DNA from: Sinomonas cellulolyticus
GTDB taxonomy: Bacteria; Actinomycetota; Actinomycetes; Actinomycetales; Micrococcaceae
Direction of reading: 5' to 3'
Assembly: GCF_014656475.1 (NCBI RefSeq)
Contig: NZ_BNCM01000004.1
Span: 124,001-188,000, forward strand
DNA length: 64,000 nucleotides
In this document: positions 55,256 to 64,000 of the stretch, piece after piece
How positions within the stretch are numbered: the stretch's first letter is position 1
How the letters are laid out: every line of letters begins with the position of its first letter
Notes under the pieces: generated by a model
What the model was told of the DNA's origin: nothing
What the model saw: only the letters and a program-made list of their open reading frames with translations
Database searches by the model: none
Program-made: the position numbers and the translations under genes

Positions 55256-55498
55256 CTAGCCTTCGGCGGCCGGTGCCTCGCCCGGTGCCGCGTTGCCGCG
55301 AGCGGCATCCAACCGCCGTCGTGCGCCCTCGAGCCACTCCTCGCAGCGGGCGGCGAGAGCCTCGCCCCGCTCCCAGAGGGCCAGCGATTCCTCGAGGCTC
55401 ACACCGCCTGCCTCGAGCCGCGAGACGACGGCCACGAGCTGCTCCCGCGCCTCCTCGTAGCTGAGCCCCTCGAACGTCTCGGGTGCCTTCTCACTCAT
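55256..55498 (-). CDS. xseB: Exodeoxyribonuclease VII small subunit
   Basis: 80 residues: FEGLSYEEAREQLVAVVSRLEAGG, then VSLEESLALWERGEALAARCEEWLEGARRRL, the standard helical hairpin of XseB. Several copies bind one XseA to form the nuclease that degrades single-stranded DNA in repair. The ATG overlaps the xseA stop by 8 bases. The C-terminal ~15 residues are Ala/Pro/Gly-rich. Confidence 0.95.
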   Translation of the reverse strand: MSEKAPETFEGLSYEEAREQLVAVVSRLEAGGVSLEESLALWERGEALAARCEEWLEGARRRLDAARGNAAPGEAPAAEG

Positions 55499-56801
55499 GG
55501 GCGGATCCTTCCTTGGCGGGGGCGGCCCTCTCGCCGCGGTGCGTGATGTCGGGGAGCTGTCCGTCGCTGTGGGCGGCGATGGTGCCGCGTGCGAGCCGCA
55601 CGCGCAGTGCGGTGCCAGCCGGGGCGTCTCGGGGTGAGCGGATTACCGCTGCCGCGGGCCCGTCGAGGAGCTGCACTACCGAGTAGCCGCGGTCGAGCGT
55701 CTGCTGCGGGGAGAGGGCCCGGACTTGGGCGCGCAGGTGCGCGACGGCGTCGGACGCGCGCATGACGGCGCCACTCACCGCCGCGTGCGACCTCACCCGG
55801 AGGCGCGTGAGATCCTCGTGGCGGCCCTCGACCATCGTCTGCGGCGCCGCGAGCACCGGCCGGCTGCGGATCGAGGCCAGCCGGTCAGATTCGCGCTCCA
55901 CGAACAACCGGACCTGCCGGTCGATCCTGTCCCGGCACTGGCGCACGCGCAGGAGCTCCTCGGCAACATCGGGAACGATCCGCTTCGCAGCGTCGGTCGG
56001 GGTCGAGGCGCGCAGGTCGGCGACGTCGTCGAGGATGGGCCGGTCGGCCTCGTGCCCGATGGCGCTCACGACCGGCGTCTGCGCCTCGGCGACGGCCCGC
56101 ACGAGCGTTTCGTTGCTGAAGGCCAGGAGGTCTTCGAGCGAGCCGCCGCCGCGCGCGATCACGATCACGTCCACCTCGTGATGTGCATCGAGTTCCCTGA
56201 GCGCCCCGAGCACCTCGGAGACGGCGTTGACGCCCTGGACCGCCACCTCGCGGATCTCGAAGGCAACGGCGGGCCACCTGAGCGCGGCGTTGCGCAGCAC
56301 GTCCTTCTTGGCGTCAGAATCGCGGCCCGTGATGAGCCCGATGCGGTGGGGGAGGAGGGGGAGCCGCTTCTTGCGCTCCTCCGAGAAGAGGCCTTCTGCC
56401 CCGAGGGCCTGCCGGAGGGCCTCGATGCGGGCCAGCAGGTCTCCCAGCCCCACCGGCCGCATATCCCGTACGGCCATGTTGAGACGGCCGGTCTTGAGCC
56501 ACATCTCGGGCTTCACGAGGGCCACCACGCGCGATCCCCGCTGGATCGGCTCCTTGAGCCGTGCCATCACCGTGCCCCACGCCGAGGCTGGAAGGGAGAT
56601 CTCGGCGTCGACGTCACGCAGCGTCAGATAGGCCGTCGTTCCCCGACGGTTCATCTCGATGACCTGGCCCTCGATCCACACCTGCGGAGAGCGCTCGATG
56701 TGCTCCTTGAGCTTGCGGGAGAGCACGTGCAGAGGCCACGGGTTCTGCGGTGTTGTGTCCGCCGCGCGCTCGGGGAGCGTCGAGGGTGTGGTTTCTTCCA
56801 T
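55491..56801 (-). CDS. xseA: Exodeoxyribonuclease VII large subunit
   Basis: 436 residues. An N-terminal OB-fold (HIERSPQVWIEGQVIEMNRRGTTAYLTLRD) and a catalytic domain with GLITGRDSDAKKDVLRN, DVIVIARGGGSLEDLLAFSNE and SAIGHEADRPILDDVADLRASTPTDAA, then a long coiled-coil and a C-terminal AEX-type segment ending QTLDRGYSVVQL. I choose ATG 56801: TATGGT, whose ATG is the ORF start at 56813, lies 7 bases upstream and would be the -10 box. Confidence 0.96.
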   Translation of the reverse strand: MEETTPSTLPERAADTTPQNPWPLHVLSRKLKEHIERSPQVWIEGQVIEMNRRGTTAYLTLRDVDAEISLPASAWGTVMARLKEPIQRGSRVVALVKPEMWLKTGRLNMAVRDMRPVGLGDLLARIEALRQALGAEGLFSEERKKRLPLLPHRIGLITGRDSDAKKDVLRNAALRWPAVAFEIREVAVQGVNAVSEVLGALRELDAHHEVDVIVIARGGGSLEDLLAFSNETLVRAVAEAQTPVVSAIGHEADRPILDDVADLRASTPTDAAKRIVPDVAEELLRVRQCRDRIDRQVRLFVERESDRLASIRSRPVLAAPQTMVEGRHEDLTRLRVRSHAAVSGAVMRASDAVAHLRAQVRALSPQQTLDRGYSVVQLLDGPAAAVIRSPRDAPAGTALRVRLARGTIAAHSDGQLPDITHRGERAAPAKEGSAHE

Positions 56802-56808
56802 CTCAGCC

Positions 56809-56814
56809 ACCATA
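56809..56814 (-). promoter_or_regulatory. -10 box of xseA
   Basis: TATGGT on the minus strand, 7 bases before ATG 56801. It overlaps the earlier in-frame ATG. Confidence 0.5.
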
Positions 56815-56923
56815 GTTCAGGACTAACACACGCCTCCGACAATCGGGTCGGCGCCCGGCCAGCCTCCGGCGGGGGTGGATGCACCGCCGCTAGGATGATC
56901 GGGTTGCCGACCCCGGGAAGTCC

Positions 56924-57754
56924 ATGCGTACCGTCCTCTCCGCCCTGTCCATGCTGCTCGCCGTCGTCCTCACCGCCGCTGCCGTGCCCTCACTGTGGAT
57001 CGAGCGCAACATCCTGGACGAGGGCGGGTTCGTCCGTCTCCTCGAGCCGCTGCGCTCCGACAACGGGTTCCAGACAGCCCTCGGAACGTCACTGGCCACC
57101 ACCGTGGTCTCCTCCTCCAATGTGCCCGAGCCGCTCCGGCAGTCGACCACGCAGGCGGTCCAAGGGCTCGTGAGCGGGCTCACGTCTGACCCGGCTTTCC
57201 CCGATGCGTGGAACGAGACACTCCGCGAAAGCCATCGTCTCAACTTCTCCCAGGGCGCCTCGGCCTCCGGCTTCACGCTCCAGCTCCGGCCGCTTGCCCA
57301 GGTGCTGGTGCATCGGCTGGGGGCCACCTTGGGCCTGCCCCTCGGCGACGCGCCGAGCATTGAAGTCCCCGTCGGCACGTCACAGCAGCGGTCCTGGCTC
57401 ACGGTCATCCAGGACGCGGGCAACCTGGCGCTGCCACTGTCTGCCGGTGCGGTCCTGGCCTTCGTCCTCGGGCTCCTCTTCGCACGACGGCGTGGGGTTG
57501 CCCTCGGGTGGGCCGGCCTCGGTCTCCTGCTCGTTGCCGCTGCCCTGAGCGCCACCGCGTTCCTCGGCTCGATGCTCGCTGCAGGCCAGGGCGGCAGCGG
57601 CAGCGTGGCGTCGGTCTTTGCGAGCCGAGTGGGCCCGCTCTTCGCCGATTCGTTCATGCCCTGGGCCGGTGGTGTGGCCATTGCCGGGGCGGTCTGCCTC
57701 ATCGTGGCCACCGTGCTCGGAGTGCGGCGGAGGCGCTCCGTGGCGCGCGGGTAG
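56924..57754 (+). CDS. Four-helix membrane protein of unknown function
   Basis: 276 residues. One N-terminal helix ([23 protein letters not shown]), an outside domain of ~130 residues, then three helices ([42 protein letters not shown] and [21 protein letters not shown]) and a basic end. No family recognised. ATG 56924 has GGGAAG before it; TAGGAT (56892-56897) is a possible -10 box with a ~20-base leader. It runs into the ispH promoter. Confidence 0.75.
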   Translation: MRTVLSALSMLLAVVLTAAAVPSLWIERNILDEGGFVRLLEPLRSDNGFQTALGTSLATTVVSSSNVPEPLRQSTTQAVQGLVSGLTSDPAFPDAWNETLRESHRLNFSQGASASGFTLQLRPLAQVLVHRLGATLGLPLGDAPSIEVPVGTSQQRSWLTVIQDAGNLALPLSAGAVLAFVLGLLFARRRGVALGWAGLGLLLVAAALSATAFLGSMLAAGQGGSGSVASVFASRVGPLFADSFMPWAGGVAIAGAVCLIVATVLGVRRRRSVARG

Positions 57755-57766
57755 CATACGCGCCGG

Positions 57767-57772
57767 TAGCAT
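57767..57772 (+). promoter_or_regulatory. -10 box of ispH
   Basis: TAGCAT, 7 bases before ATG 57780. A second TAGCAT lies 15 bases upstream at 57752-57757, overlapping the stop of the previous gene. Confidence 0.5.
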
Positions 57773-57779
57773 GGATGGC

Positions 57780-58865
57780 ATGAGTTCCACCCCCGTCCTC
57801 CTATCCATGCCCATGGTTCCGCGGCAGCGCCGCAGTCCCGAGGAGGTGGCCGCGGCGGCTCCCGTCACGGCCGAGAAGAAGGTTCTGCTGGCCGCGCCGC
57901 GCGGCTACTGCGCGGGCGTGGACCGTGCTGTCATTGCCGTGGAGAAGGCGCTTGAGCATTACGGCGCTCCCGTGTATGTGCGCAAGCAGATCGTCCACAA
58001 CCGCCATGTCGTGGAGACCCTCGAGCAGCGGGGTGCGGTCTTCGTCGAAGAGACCGACGAGGTGCCCGAGGGCGCGCTCGTGGTGTTCTCTGCGCACGGG
58101 GTGAGCCCAGCGGTCGTGCGCTCAGCTGAGGAGCGCGGGCTCCGCACGATCGACGCGACGTGCCCGCTCGTGACCAAGGTGCACCGTGAGGCCGTCCGCT
58201 TCGCTCGGGACGACTACGAGATCCTCCTCATCGGCCACGAGGGACACGAGGAGGTTGAGGGCACGTATGGCGAGGCGCCCGAGAACACCCAGGTCGTGAA
58301 CTCGCCCGAGGAAGCGGACACGATCCAGGTCAAGGATCCCGACAAGCTCATCTGGCTCTCGCAGACCACACTGTCCGTCGACGAGACCATGGATACTGTC
58401 CGCCGGCTGCGCGAGCGGTTCCCGAACCTGCAGGACCCGCCGAGCGACGACATCTGCTACGCGACCTCCAACCGGCAGGCGGCGATCAAGAAGATCGCGC
58501 CGCAGGCCGATCTCGTCATCGTGGTCGGGTCCGCCAACTCATCCAACTCTGTGCGGCTCATGGAGGTCGCCCTCGAGTACGGGGCCAAGGCGGCCCACCG
58601 GGTCGACTTCGCCAATGAGGTGGACGAGTCATGGTTCGAGGGTGTGGCAACCATCGGTGTGACCTCCGGTGCGTCAGTGCCCGAGATCCTCGTGCAGGAT
58701 GTACTCCGCTTGGCGGCCGAGTACGGCTACGGCACGGTCGAGGAGATCGTCACGGCCGAGGAGGACATCCTGTTCTCCCTGCCGAAGGAGCTCCGCGCCA
58801 CCCTGAAGGAGCACGGCGACAGCAGCCGTGGCCTCGGCGGCCGCGGCCAGCGCCCCCAGGCCTGA
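57780..58865 (+). CDS. ispH: 4-hydroxy-3-methylbut-2-enyl diphosphate reductase
   Basis: Last step of the MEP pathway, giving IPP and DMAPP. The three [4Fe-4S] cysteines are C44 ([12 protein letters not shown]), C128 ([11 protein letters not shown]) and C226 ([11 protein letters not shown]); conserved histidines lie in HNRHVVE and SAHGVSP. 361 residues with an N-terminal extension of ~33 residues and a short disordered tail. ATG 57780 is chosen by the -10 box over ATG 57771, which is in frame but too close. Confidence 0.96.
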   Translation: MSSTPVLLSMPMVPRQRRSPEEVAAAAPVTAEKKVLLAAPRGYCAGVDRAVIAVEKALEHYGAPVYVRKQIVHNRHVVETLEQRGAVFVEETDEVPEGALVVFSAHGVSPAVVRSAEERGLRTIDATCPLVTKVHREAVRFARDDYEILLIGHEGHEEVEGTYGEAPENTQVVNSPEEADTIQVKDPDKLIWLSQTTLSVDETMDTVRRLRERFPNLQDPPSDDICYATSNRQAAIKKIAPQADLVIVVGSANSSNSVRLMEVALEYGAKAAHRVDFANEVDESWFEGVATIGVTSGASVPEILVQDVLRLAAEYGYGTVEEIVTAEEDILFSLPKELRATLKEHGDSSRGLGGRGQRPQA

Positions 58866-58925
58866 CGCCGGCCCGTGGGCCCCAAGGGTGACCCGTGGGC
58901 TTCAAGCTGACTTGCACCGCCGAGG

Positions 58926-60245
58926 TCAGGCGGAGTGCCGCTGCGGTCCGCCAGAGGGCTTGTCCGCGGCCGCGGGTGCGGCCGCACCTTCCGCGGAGGC
59001 TCCGCCGAGGGTTCCCGGAAGTGGCGATATGCCGTTGTCCCGCCACATCTGCTCGTCGAGGAGCTCACTGGCGGAGAGGACTCTGGGTGTCGTCTCGACC
59101 GGCGGCAGGTCGGGAAGCGTCTCGGGGGCTCCTAGGTCGAGCGCGCTGATGCGGCGGGCAGTGGGCAGCACCCGTGACTCGAGGGCGCCGATGAACGCGT
59201 TGTACCGTTCCACTGATCCCTTGAGGGAGGATCCGAGCCGTGCCACGTGGCCGCCCATGGTGCTGAGCCGCCCATAGAGCTGGGTTGCGAGATCGAACAG
59301 CTCCCGAGCGTTCTCCGTGAGCAGCTCCTGCCGCCATCCGAACGCCACGCCCTTGAGCAGGGCCATGAGGGTGGCGGGGGAGGCGAGTGCCACGTTCTTG
59401 GCGAAGGCATAGTCGAGCAGGCCTGCGTCGGCGCGGAGGGCCTCTGCCAAGAACGACTCTGCAGGCAGGAAGCAGACCACGAGCTCGGGACTGGACCCGA
59501 CCGCTTCCCAGTACTTCTTCGATCCGAGGGCATCGATGTGTGCCTTGACCGCCTTGGCGTGCTCCGCCAGATGGTGGTCCCGCCGCGCGAGGCCAGCAGG
59601 GCTGAGGTCCTGGGCGTGCTCCTGCGCCTGGAGATACGCGCCGAGCGGGACCTTGGAGTCCACGACGATCTGCTTGCCGCCAGGCAGCATGACGACGAGG
59701 TCCGGCCGCACGGCGCCGCCGTCCCCGGACGTGGCAACCTGCTCGGCGAAGTCGACGCGGTCCAGCATCCCGGCGGCCTCCACCACGCGCCGCAGCTGCA
59801 CCTCACCCCAGGTTCCACGGGACGCATTGTTGGCCAACGCGGCGGTGAGGGTATGCGCGGAGGCCAGCAGCGCGGCGTCGGACGCGCGAGCCTCCTGAAG
59901 CTGCTGGGCAAGCTGCCCGTACTGCTCGACGCGGTCCCGCTCGAGCAGGGCGACCGCCCGCTGCACGGCCCCGAGCTTCTCTGCCACCGGCGCAAGCGCG
60001 TGCAGCACTGTGTTCTCCTGCTCGTCCATGGAGGTCAGTGCCGCGTTCTGCCGTGCGAGCAGGTCGCGCTCGGCGGAGGCGGCCGCGAGCGAGGCCTCTG
60101 CAGACGCGAGCCGAGCCTGCAGCGCGGGGAGGCTCGCGCCGTCGTGCGCTGCACGGCGACGCGCCGCGGCGGCGCCACCCAACCACCCCGCGACGAAGGA
60201 GAGTAGCGCCACGAGAACTGCCACGAGGATCTGCGTTCCGTCCAT
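58926..60245 (-). CDS. rmuC: DNA recombination protein RmuC
   Basis: 439 residues. An N-terminal membrane helix (ILVAVLVALLSFVAGWLGGAAAA), a long coiled coil (LPALQARLASAEASLAAASAERDL), then the RmuC nuclease-like domain: GTWGEVQLRRVVEAAGM, RPDLVVMLPGGKQIVVDSKVPL and VVCFLPAESFLAEAL. RmuC limits certain inversions in E. coli; the catalytic activity is inferred from its PD-(D/E)xK-like fold. ATG 60245 has GGGAGC upstream. Divergent from ychF with 63 bases between. Confidence 0.94.
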   Translation of the reverse strand: MDGTQILVAVLVALLSFVAGWLGGAAAARRRAAHDGASLPALQARLASAEASLAAASAERDLLARQNAALTSMDEQENTVLHALAPVAEKLGAVQRAVALLERDRVEQYGQLAQQLQEARASDAALLASAHTLTAALANNASRGTWGEVQLRRVVEAAGMLDRVDFAEQVATSGDGGAVRPDLVVMLPGGKQIVVDSKVPLGAYLQAQEHAQDLSPAGLARRDHHLAEHAKAVKAHIDALGSKKYWEAVGSSPELVVCFLPAESFLAEALRADAGLLDYAFAKNVALASPATLMALLKGVAFGWRQELLTENARELFDLATQLYGRLSTMGGHVARLGSSLKGSVERYNAFIGALESRVLPTARRISALDLGAPETLPDLPPVETTPRVLSASELLDEQMWRDNGISPLPGTLGGASAEGAAAPAAADKPSGGPQRHSA

Positions 60246-60294
60246 GCGCCCACGCTCCCACAGGCCTCCGACATTTCTCGCCAAGGGGCGCCGG

Positions 60295-60300
60295 TATGAT
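60295..60300 (+). promoter_or_regulatory. -10 box of ychF
   Basis: TATGAT, 8 bases before GTG 60309 and only 2 bases before the in-frame ATG 60303. Confidence 0.5.
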
Positions 60301-60308
60301 GGATGACC

Positions 60309-61394
60309 GTGGCTCTCACTATCGGAATCGTCGGTCTCCCCAACGTCGGCAAGTCGACGCTCTTCAACGCGCTGACCCGCAACCAGGTCCTCGCGGCGAA
60401 CTACCCGTTCGCAACCATCGAGCCGAATGTGGGCGTTGTGAGCCTCCCCGACCCCCGCCTCGACAAGCTCGCCGAGATCTTCGGCTCGCAGCGGATCCTC
60501 CCCGCCACCGTCTCCTTCGTGGACATCGCCGGCATCGTCAAGGGAGCCTCCGAGGGCGAGGGCCTCGGCAACCAGTTCCTCGCCAACATCCGTGAGGCCC
60601 AGGCGATCGCCCAGGTGATCCGCGTCTTCGACGACCCGGACGTGGTGCACGTCGACGGCAAGGTCGACCCCCGCTCCGACATGGAGACCATCAATACCGA
60701 GCTGATCCTCGCCGACCTCCAGACCATCGAGAAGGCCCTTCCGCGCGTCGAGAAGGAAGTCAAGATCAAGAAGCGCGACGCCGCCGAGCTCGCCGCCATC
60801 GAGTCAGCCAAGAAGGTCCTCGAACGCGGCGACACCATCTTCTCGTCCATCGCCTCGGACAAGCTGGATATGGAGCACCTCAAGGAGCTCAACCTCCTCA
60901 CCGCGAAACCGTTCATCTACGTCTTTAACGCGGACGAGGGCATCCTCGGCAGCCCCGAGAAGCAGGAGGAGCTGCGCGCGCTCGTGGCCCCCGCAGACGC
61001 GATCTTCCTCGACGCGAAGCTCGAGGCGGACCTCGTGGAGCTCTCGCCGGAGGAGGCCCGGGAAATGCTTGAGATGAACGGGCAGGACGAGTCCGGCCTC
61101 GACCAGCTCGCGCGGGTCGGCTTCCACACCCTCGGCCTTCAGACCTACCTCACGGCGGGCCCCAAGGAGTCCCGCGCCTGGACCATCCGGCAGGGGGACA
61201 CCGCGCCGCAGGCGGCTGGCGTGATCCACACGGACTTCCAGCGCGGCTTCATCAAGGCTGAGGTGGTCCACTTCGAGGACCTCGTGGACGCCGGCTCCAT
61301 GGCCGAGGCCAAGGCCCGCGGGAAGGTCCGCATCGAAGGCAAGGACTACGTCATGGCCGACGGCGACGTGGTGGAGTTTCGCTTCAACGTCTAG
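60309..61394 (+). CDS. ychF: Redox-regulated ATPase YchF (OLA1 family)
   Basis: 361 residues, Obg-related P-loop protein that binds ATP. G1 loop [18 protein letters not shown]3 [21 protein letters not shown], and a G4 of the type FNADEG in place of NKxD, which explains ATP use. A coiled coil and a C-terminal TGS domain ([25 protein letters not shown] region) follow. GTG 60309 gives [13 protein letters not shown], the canonical YchF start; ATG 60303 would add MT before the V and sits too close to the -10 box. Confidence 0.96.
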   Translation: MALTIGIVGLPNVGKSTLFNALTRNQVLAANYPFATIEPNVGVVSLPDPRLDKLAEIFGSQRILPATVSFVDIAGIVKGASEGEGLGNQFLANIREAQAIAQVIRVFDDPDVVHVDGKVDPRSDMETINTELILADLQTIEKALPRVEKEVKIKKRDAAELAAIESAKKVLERGDTIFSSIASDKLDMEHLKELNLLTAKPFIYVFNADEGILGSPEKQEELRALVAPADAIFLDAKLEADLVELSPEEAREMLEMNGQDESGLDQLARVGFHTLGLQTYLTAGPKESRAWTIRQGDTAPQAAGVIHTDFQRGFIKAEVVHFEDLVDAGSMAEAKARGKVRIEGKDYVMADGDVVEFRFNV

Positions 61395-61402
61395 GAGCGG
61401 GA

Positions 61403-61441
61403 CGCCGTTGACGCATCGACTGCGCGTCGCCTCGAACGGCG
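61403..61441. terminator. Possible terminator between ychF and the methyltransferase gene
   Basis: CGCCGTT-GACGC pairs with GCGTC and AACGGCG with an unpaired hexamer on one side. Convergent genes on both sides. Confidence 0.35.
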
Positions 61442-61447
61442 CACTTC

Positions 61448-62269
61448 TCAGGCTTCGCAGACGAAGGTGACGGTCTCGATCCGGTGGTCTCGGAGGTTCG
61501 TCACCTGATTGCGAGCCATTTCTCGGAAGTCGCCTCCCAGGAAGGCCGCGAACGTCACTGGCGGTGGGCCTGACGCTGCGAGCCGCGCGGCCATCGCCTC
61601 GAACCATGCGAGGCTCTCGGCGGAGGAGTCGATCGCATCGAGGACGGCGAATCCTGCCCCACGGAGGAACTCCGTCATCTCGGCGCGCGTGGCCAAGAAG
61701 CTCGTGCTGCTGCTGCGGGCCCAGGGAACGGGGTAGTTCACTTCGCCTCCCTCGCCTTGCAGAACGTCGTAGACGACGAATCTGCCGCGGGGCTTGAGGA
61801 CGCGGTGAGCTTCACGGTACATGGCGGCCTTGTCGGCGACGTTCATGCCGACATGCACCGTCAGCGCGGCATCGAAGTGGCCGTCGGGGAACTCGAGGGC
61901 TGTCGCGTCCCCCACGAGGAACGTGGTCCTGCTGCTCAGTCCGGTCCAGACCGAGAGATCAGAGGCGGTGGCAGCGAAGGCTGGGGTCAGGTCGACTCCC
62001 GTCACATGCGCATCCGCGACTTCGGCAATGGTCCGGGCGGGGCCGCCCAAGCCGCTGCCGATATCGAGCACGCGCGACGAGGCGTCCACCTTCAATGCTT
62101 CGATGATCTCGACGGTTGCTGCCCGGCCACGTATGTGGAACTCGTCGACGGGCGGGAGGACCGCCGTCGTCATGCCCTCCCGCTCGATCCCGGCAGCGTC
62201 CAGTGCTGCCGCGATCGACGAGGTGAGGTCATCGGAGCCGGCATAGTGGTCTACCACGGGGTCGGTCAC
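61448..62269 (-). CDS. Class I SAM-dependent methyltransferase (UbiE/Coq5-like)
   Basis: 273 residues. SAM motif I VLDIGSGLGGPARTIAE (about residues 70-86), then VTGVDLTPAFAATA, GDATALEFPDGHFDAALTVHVGMNV and VLKPRGRFVVYDVLQG. This pattern fits small-molecule methyltransferases such as sarcosine/dimethylglycine- or UbiE-type enzymes; the substrate is unknown. GTG 62269 (TDPVVDHYAG) is chosen because TACCAT lies 7 bases upstream; the ORF start at 62305 is out of reach of that promoter. Confidence 0.85.
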   Translation of the reverse strand: MTDPVVDHYAGSDDLTSSIAAALDAAGIEREGMTTAVLPPVDEFHIRGRAATVEIIEALKVDASSRVLDIGSGLGGPARTIAEVADAHVTGVDLTPAFAATASDLSVWTGLSSRTTFLVGDATALEFPDGHFDAALTVHVGMNVADKAAMYREAHRVLKPRGRFVVYDVLQGEGGEVNYPVPWARSSSTSFLATRAEMTEFLRGAGFAVLDAIDSSAESLAWFEAMAARLAASGPPPVTFAAFLGGDFREMARNQVTNLRDHRIETVTFVCEA

Positions 62270-62276
62270 GTTGGCG

Positions 62277-62282
62277 ATGGTA
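62277..62282 (-). promoter_or_regulatory. -10 box of the UbiE-like methyltransferase gene
   Basis: TACCAT on the minus strand, 7 bases before GTG 62269. It decides the start. Confidence 0.5.
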
Positions 62283-62356
62283 CGCGTCAGGCCGCTGCAG
62301 CGCACTGGTTGCCGATGTGCGTTGTCGCCGCCGTGCGTTGTTGTGCATCACCCCGC

Positions 62357-62453
62357 GTGAACGGCGCTTGTGACCAACTCGGTGACGGACGCGGGAGCGT
62401 TCACGGGCCGTTCACCTGCCTCCTGACCGTCCCGCAGCCTTCCCGGCTAGGCT
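62357..62453 (+). promoter_or_regulatory. Upstream region of xfp with GTTCAC repeats
   Basis: One GTGAAC (62357-62362) and two GTTCAC (62399-62404 and 62410-62415, 11 bases apart, one helix turn) precede a possible -10 box TAGGCT (62448-62453). They may be regulator half-sites. Confidence 0.35.
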
Positions 62454-62517
62454 GGGCAGCGACCGGCCGAGGCTGCCAGGCAGGCCGCGGCGAGCCGAGG
62501 GAAGGCAGGGGCGTGCC

Positions 62518-64000
62518 ATGTCCATCGAGACGACTACCAAGCTCATTGACGAGCAGACCGAGGACCTCCAGCGGTGGTGGCGGGCGGCGAACTACCTCTC
62601 GGTCGGCCAGATCTACCTCCGCGACAACCCGCTGCTGCGGGAACCGCTCCGGGCGGAGCACGTCAAGAAGCGCCTCCTCGGCCACTGGGGGACCACCACC
62701 GGACTGAACTTCATCTACGCGCACCTCAACCGCGCCATCATCGAGCGCGGCCAAGAGATGCTGTTCGTCACCGGGCCGGGCCACGGCGGCCCCGCGAATG
62801 TGGCGAACGCCTACCTCGAGGGCACCTACGCAGAGATCTACACCCGTTTCGGGGACGACGAGGACTCCCTCCGGGAGCTCTTCAAGCAGTTCTCCTACCC
62901 CGGCGGCATCCCGAGCCACGCCGCTCCCGAGACCCCTGGCTCGATCAGCGAGGGCGGCGAGCTCGGCTACTCGCTGGCCCACGCGTTCGGTGCGGCCTTC
63001 GACAATCCCAACCTGCTCGTCGCCTGCGTGGTCGGGGACGGCGAGGCGGAGACCGGCCCGCTCGCCACCAGCTGGCAGTCGACCGCCTTCCTCGATGCCG
63101 CACGCGACGGTGCTGTCCTGCCGATCCTGCAGCTCAACGGCTACAAGATCGCCAATCCCACGATTCTCGCCCGGCGTCCCGAGGATCAGCTCCGCGCGTA
63201 CTTCGAAGGAATGGGGTGGGCGCCGCGCTTCGTGACGGTCGACGACCCCGACGAGCAGGCCCAGGCGCACCGTGATTTCGCGGCAGCACTGGACGAGTGC
63301 CTCGACGCGATCGACGCTATCCAGTCGAGGGCTCGGGAGGGAGCGGATGATCGGCCTGCCGACTCCGTCCCCGATCCGTGGCCGCTCATCGTCTTCCGCT
63401 CCCCGAAGGGCTGGACGGGTCCGAAGGTCGTCGACGGCAAGCCGGTCGAGGGCACGTGGCGCGCGCACCAGGTCCCGCTCAACGAGGTCCACGAGAACCC
63501 GGAGCACCTCGCGCAGCTCGAGGAGTGGCTGCGCTCCTACCGGCCGGAGGAGCTCTTCACGCACGACGGCGCCCGCTCGCCGGAGCTCTCCCACCTCGCC
63601 CCGCGCGGTGATCTCCGCATGAGCGCGACCCCGTACGCCAACGGCGGCCGGCTCCTTCGCGACCTCCGCCTGCCGGACCCGGCCGCGCACATGATCCCGG
63701 TGGAGGCACCCGGCGTCGTGCGCGCCGGGGCGATGAACAACCTGGGCGGGTGGCTGCGTGAGGTGATCCGCGCCAATCCCGAGAACTTCCGGCTCTTCGG
63801 ACCCGATGAGACCGCGTCCAACCGGCTCATGGACGTGTACGAGGCTACGGACAAGGTGTGGCAGGAGCGGATCGAGGAGGTCGACGAGCATCTCGGCCGG
63901 GCCGGCAGGGTGATGGAGGTCCTGAGCGAGCATCTGTGCGAGGGCTGGCTCGAGGGGTACCTGCTGACGGGCCGGCACGGGGTCTTCACGTCCTACGAGG
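62518..64000 (+). CDS. xfp: Phosphoketolase, N-terminal part (cut by window end)
   Basis: 494 residues seen of about 800. The thiamine diphosphate motif is [17 protein letters not shown] (GDGEAETG at 173-180). [43 protein letters not shown] and [15 protein letters not shown] are family signatures. Cleaves xylulose 5-phosphate (and possibly fructose 6-phosphate) with phosphate to acetyl phosphate. ATG follows GGCAGGGG. Acetyl phosphate could be used by ackA or pta outside the window. Confidence 0.95.
   Translation, partial: MSIETTTKLIDEQTEDLQRWWRAANYLSVGQIYLRDNPLLREPLRAEHVKKRLLGHWGTTTGLNFIYAHLNRAIIERGQEMLFVTGPGHGGPANVANAYLEGTYAEIYTRFGDDEDSLRELFKQFSYPGGIPSHAAPETPGSISEGGELGYSLAHAFGAAFDNPNLLVACVVGDGEAETGPLATSWQSTAFLDAARDGAVLPILQLNGYKIANPTILARRPEDQLRAYFEGMGWAPRFVTVDDPDEQAQAHRDFAAALDECLDAIDAIQSRAREGADDRPADSVPDPWPLIVFRSPKGWTGPKVVDGKPVEGTWRAHQVPLNEVHENPEHLAQLEEWLRSYRPEELFTHDGARSPELSHLAPRGDLRMSATPYANGGRLLRDLRLPDPAAHMIPVEAPGVVRAGAMNNLGGWLREVIRANPENFRLFGPDETASNRLMDVYEATDKVWQERIEEVDEHLGRAGRVMEVLSEHLCEGWLEGYLLTGRHGVFTSYE

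Noticed and set aside
60303..60308. ATG 60303 as the ychF start
   Set aside because: Only 2 bases after the -10 box TATGAT; GTG 60309 gives the canonical MALTIGIVG start.

Overview
The window reads as chromosomal backbone of a high-GC actinobacterium, most likely a member of the Micrococcaceae (Arthrobacter/Sinomonas-like). The reasons are very high GC, many GTG starts, mycothiol synthesis (MshA), a GuaB3 paralogue, two CIRCE sites at groES, a galU-acetyltransferase-SepX-like order and many start codons placed where a leaderless mRNA would begin. I see no transposase, integrase, phage gene, CRISPR array or attachment site. There are 66 protein genes (treZ and xfp are cut by the window edges) and one tRNA, and no gene-free stretch longer than 300 bases.

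Layout: 1-568 is the 3' end of treZ. 638-2582 is a small chaperone locus (hsp20, J-domain protein, two unknown proteins) facing an HspR-like MerR regulator. 2687-3440 holds two small membrane proteins. 3559-7729 holds ino1, fhs and mshA; Ino1 makes the inositol phosphate that MshA consumes for mycothiol. 7889-12135 is alr-tsaE-tsaB-rimI-tsaD, every junction a 4-base overlap (cell-wall alanine racemase plus the tRNA t6A genes). 12163-15211 is aidB, a YbdK-type ligase and a small membrane protein. 15280-17994 has a zinc-independent L36 ribosomal protein with a Zur-like box, a shikimate-dehydrogenase-like enzyme, a methyltransferase and a membrane protein. 18044-20184 is groES-groEL under two CIRCE operators. 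20232-29682 carries DUF389, guaB, guaB3, glpD, a PTS IIA protein, SURF1, DUF3817 and guaA.

29806-34107 encodes a 1433-residue helicase-like/nuclease-like protein whose Walker A lysine and Walker B glutamate both appear replaced; it is the most unusual gene here. 34122-38835 has a SAF-domain protein, an FmdB/Ruc-like zinc protein with its own CIRCE-like operator, a 5-formyl-THF cyclo-ligase, galU, an acetyltransferase, a SepX-like divisome protein and tRNA-Ala(CGC). 38938-49451 is mixed metabolism, transport and regulation: DUF805, mdh, corA, an HTH regulator behind a phased repeat array, Lrp, MFS, LysR, aldo/keto reductase, flavin oxidoreductase, sugar kinase and a cation diffusion facilitator. 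49586-55248 is an osmoprotectant ABC importer, an alanine aminotransferase and PPK2. 55256-62269 has xseAB, ispH, rmuC, ychF and a methyltransferase, and the window ends inside xfp.

Two regulatory themes run through the window. Twenty-eight genes carry a TANNNT-like hexamer (CATAAT in one case) ending 6-8 bases before the start codon, with no room for a ribosome binding site, which predicts leaderless transcripts and fixes several start codons. Protein-stress genes carry candidate operators: CIRCE at groES and at the FmdB/Ruc-like gene, and a separate N7-spaced inverted repeat at hsp20.
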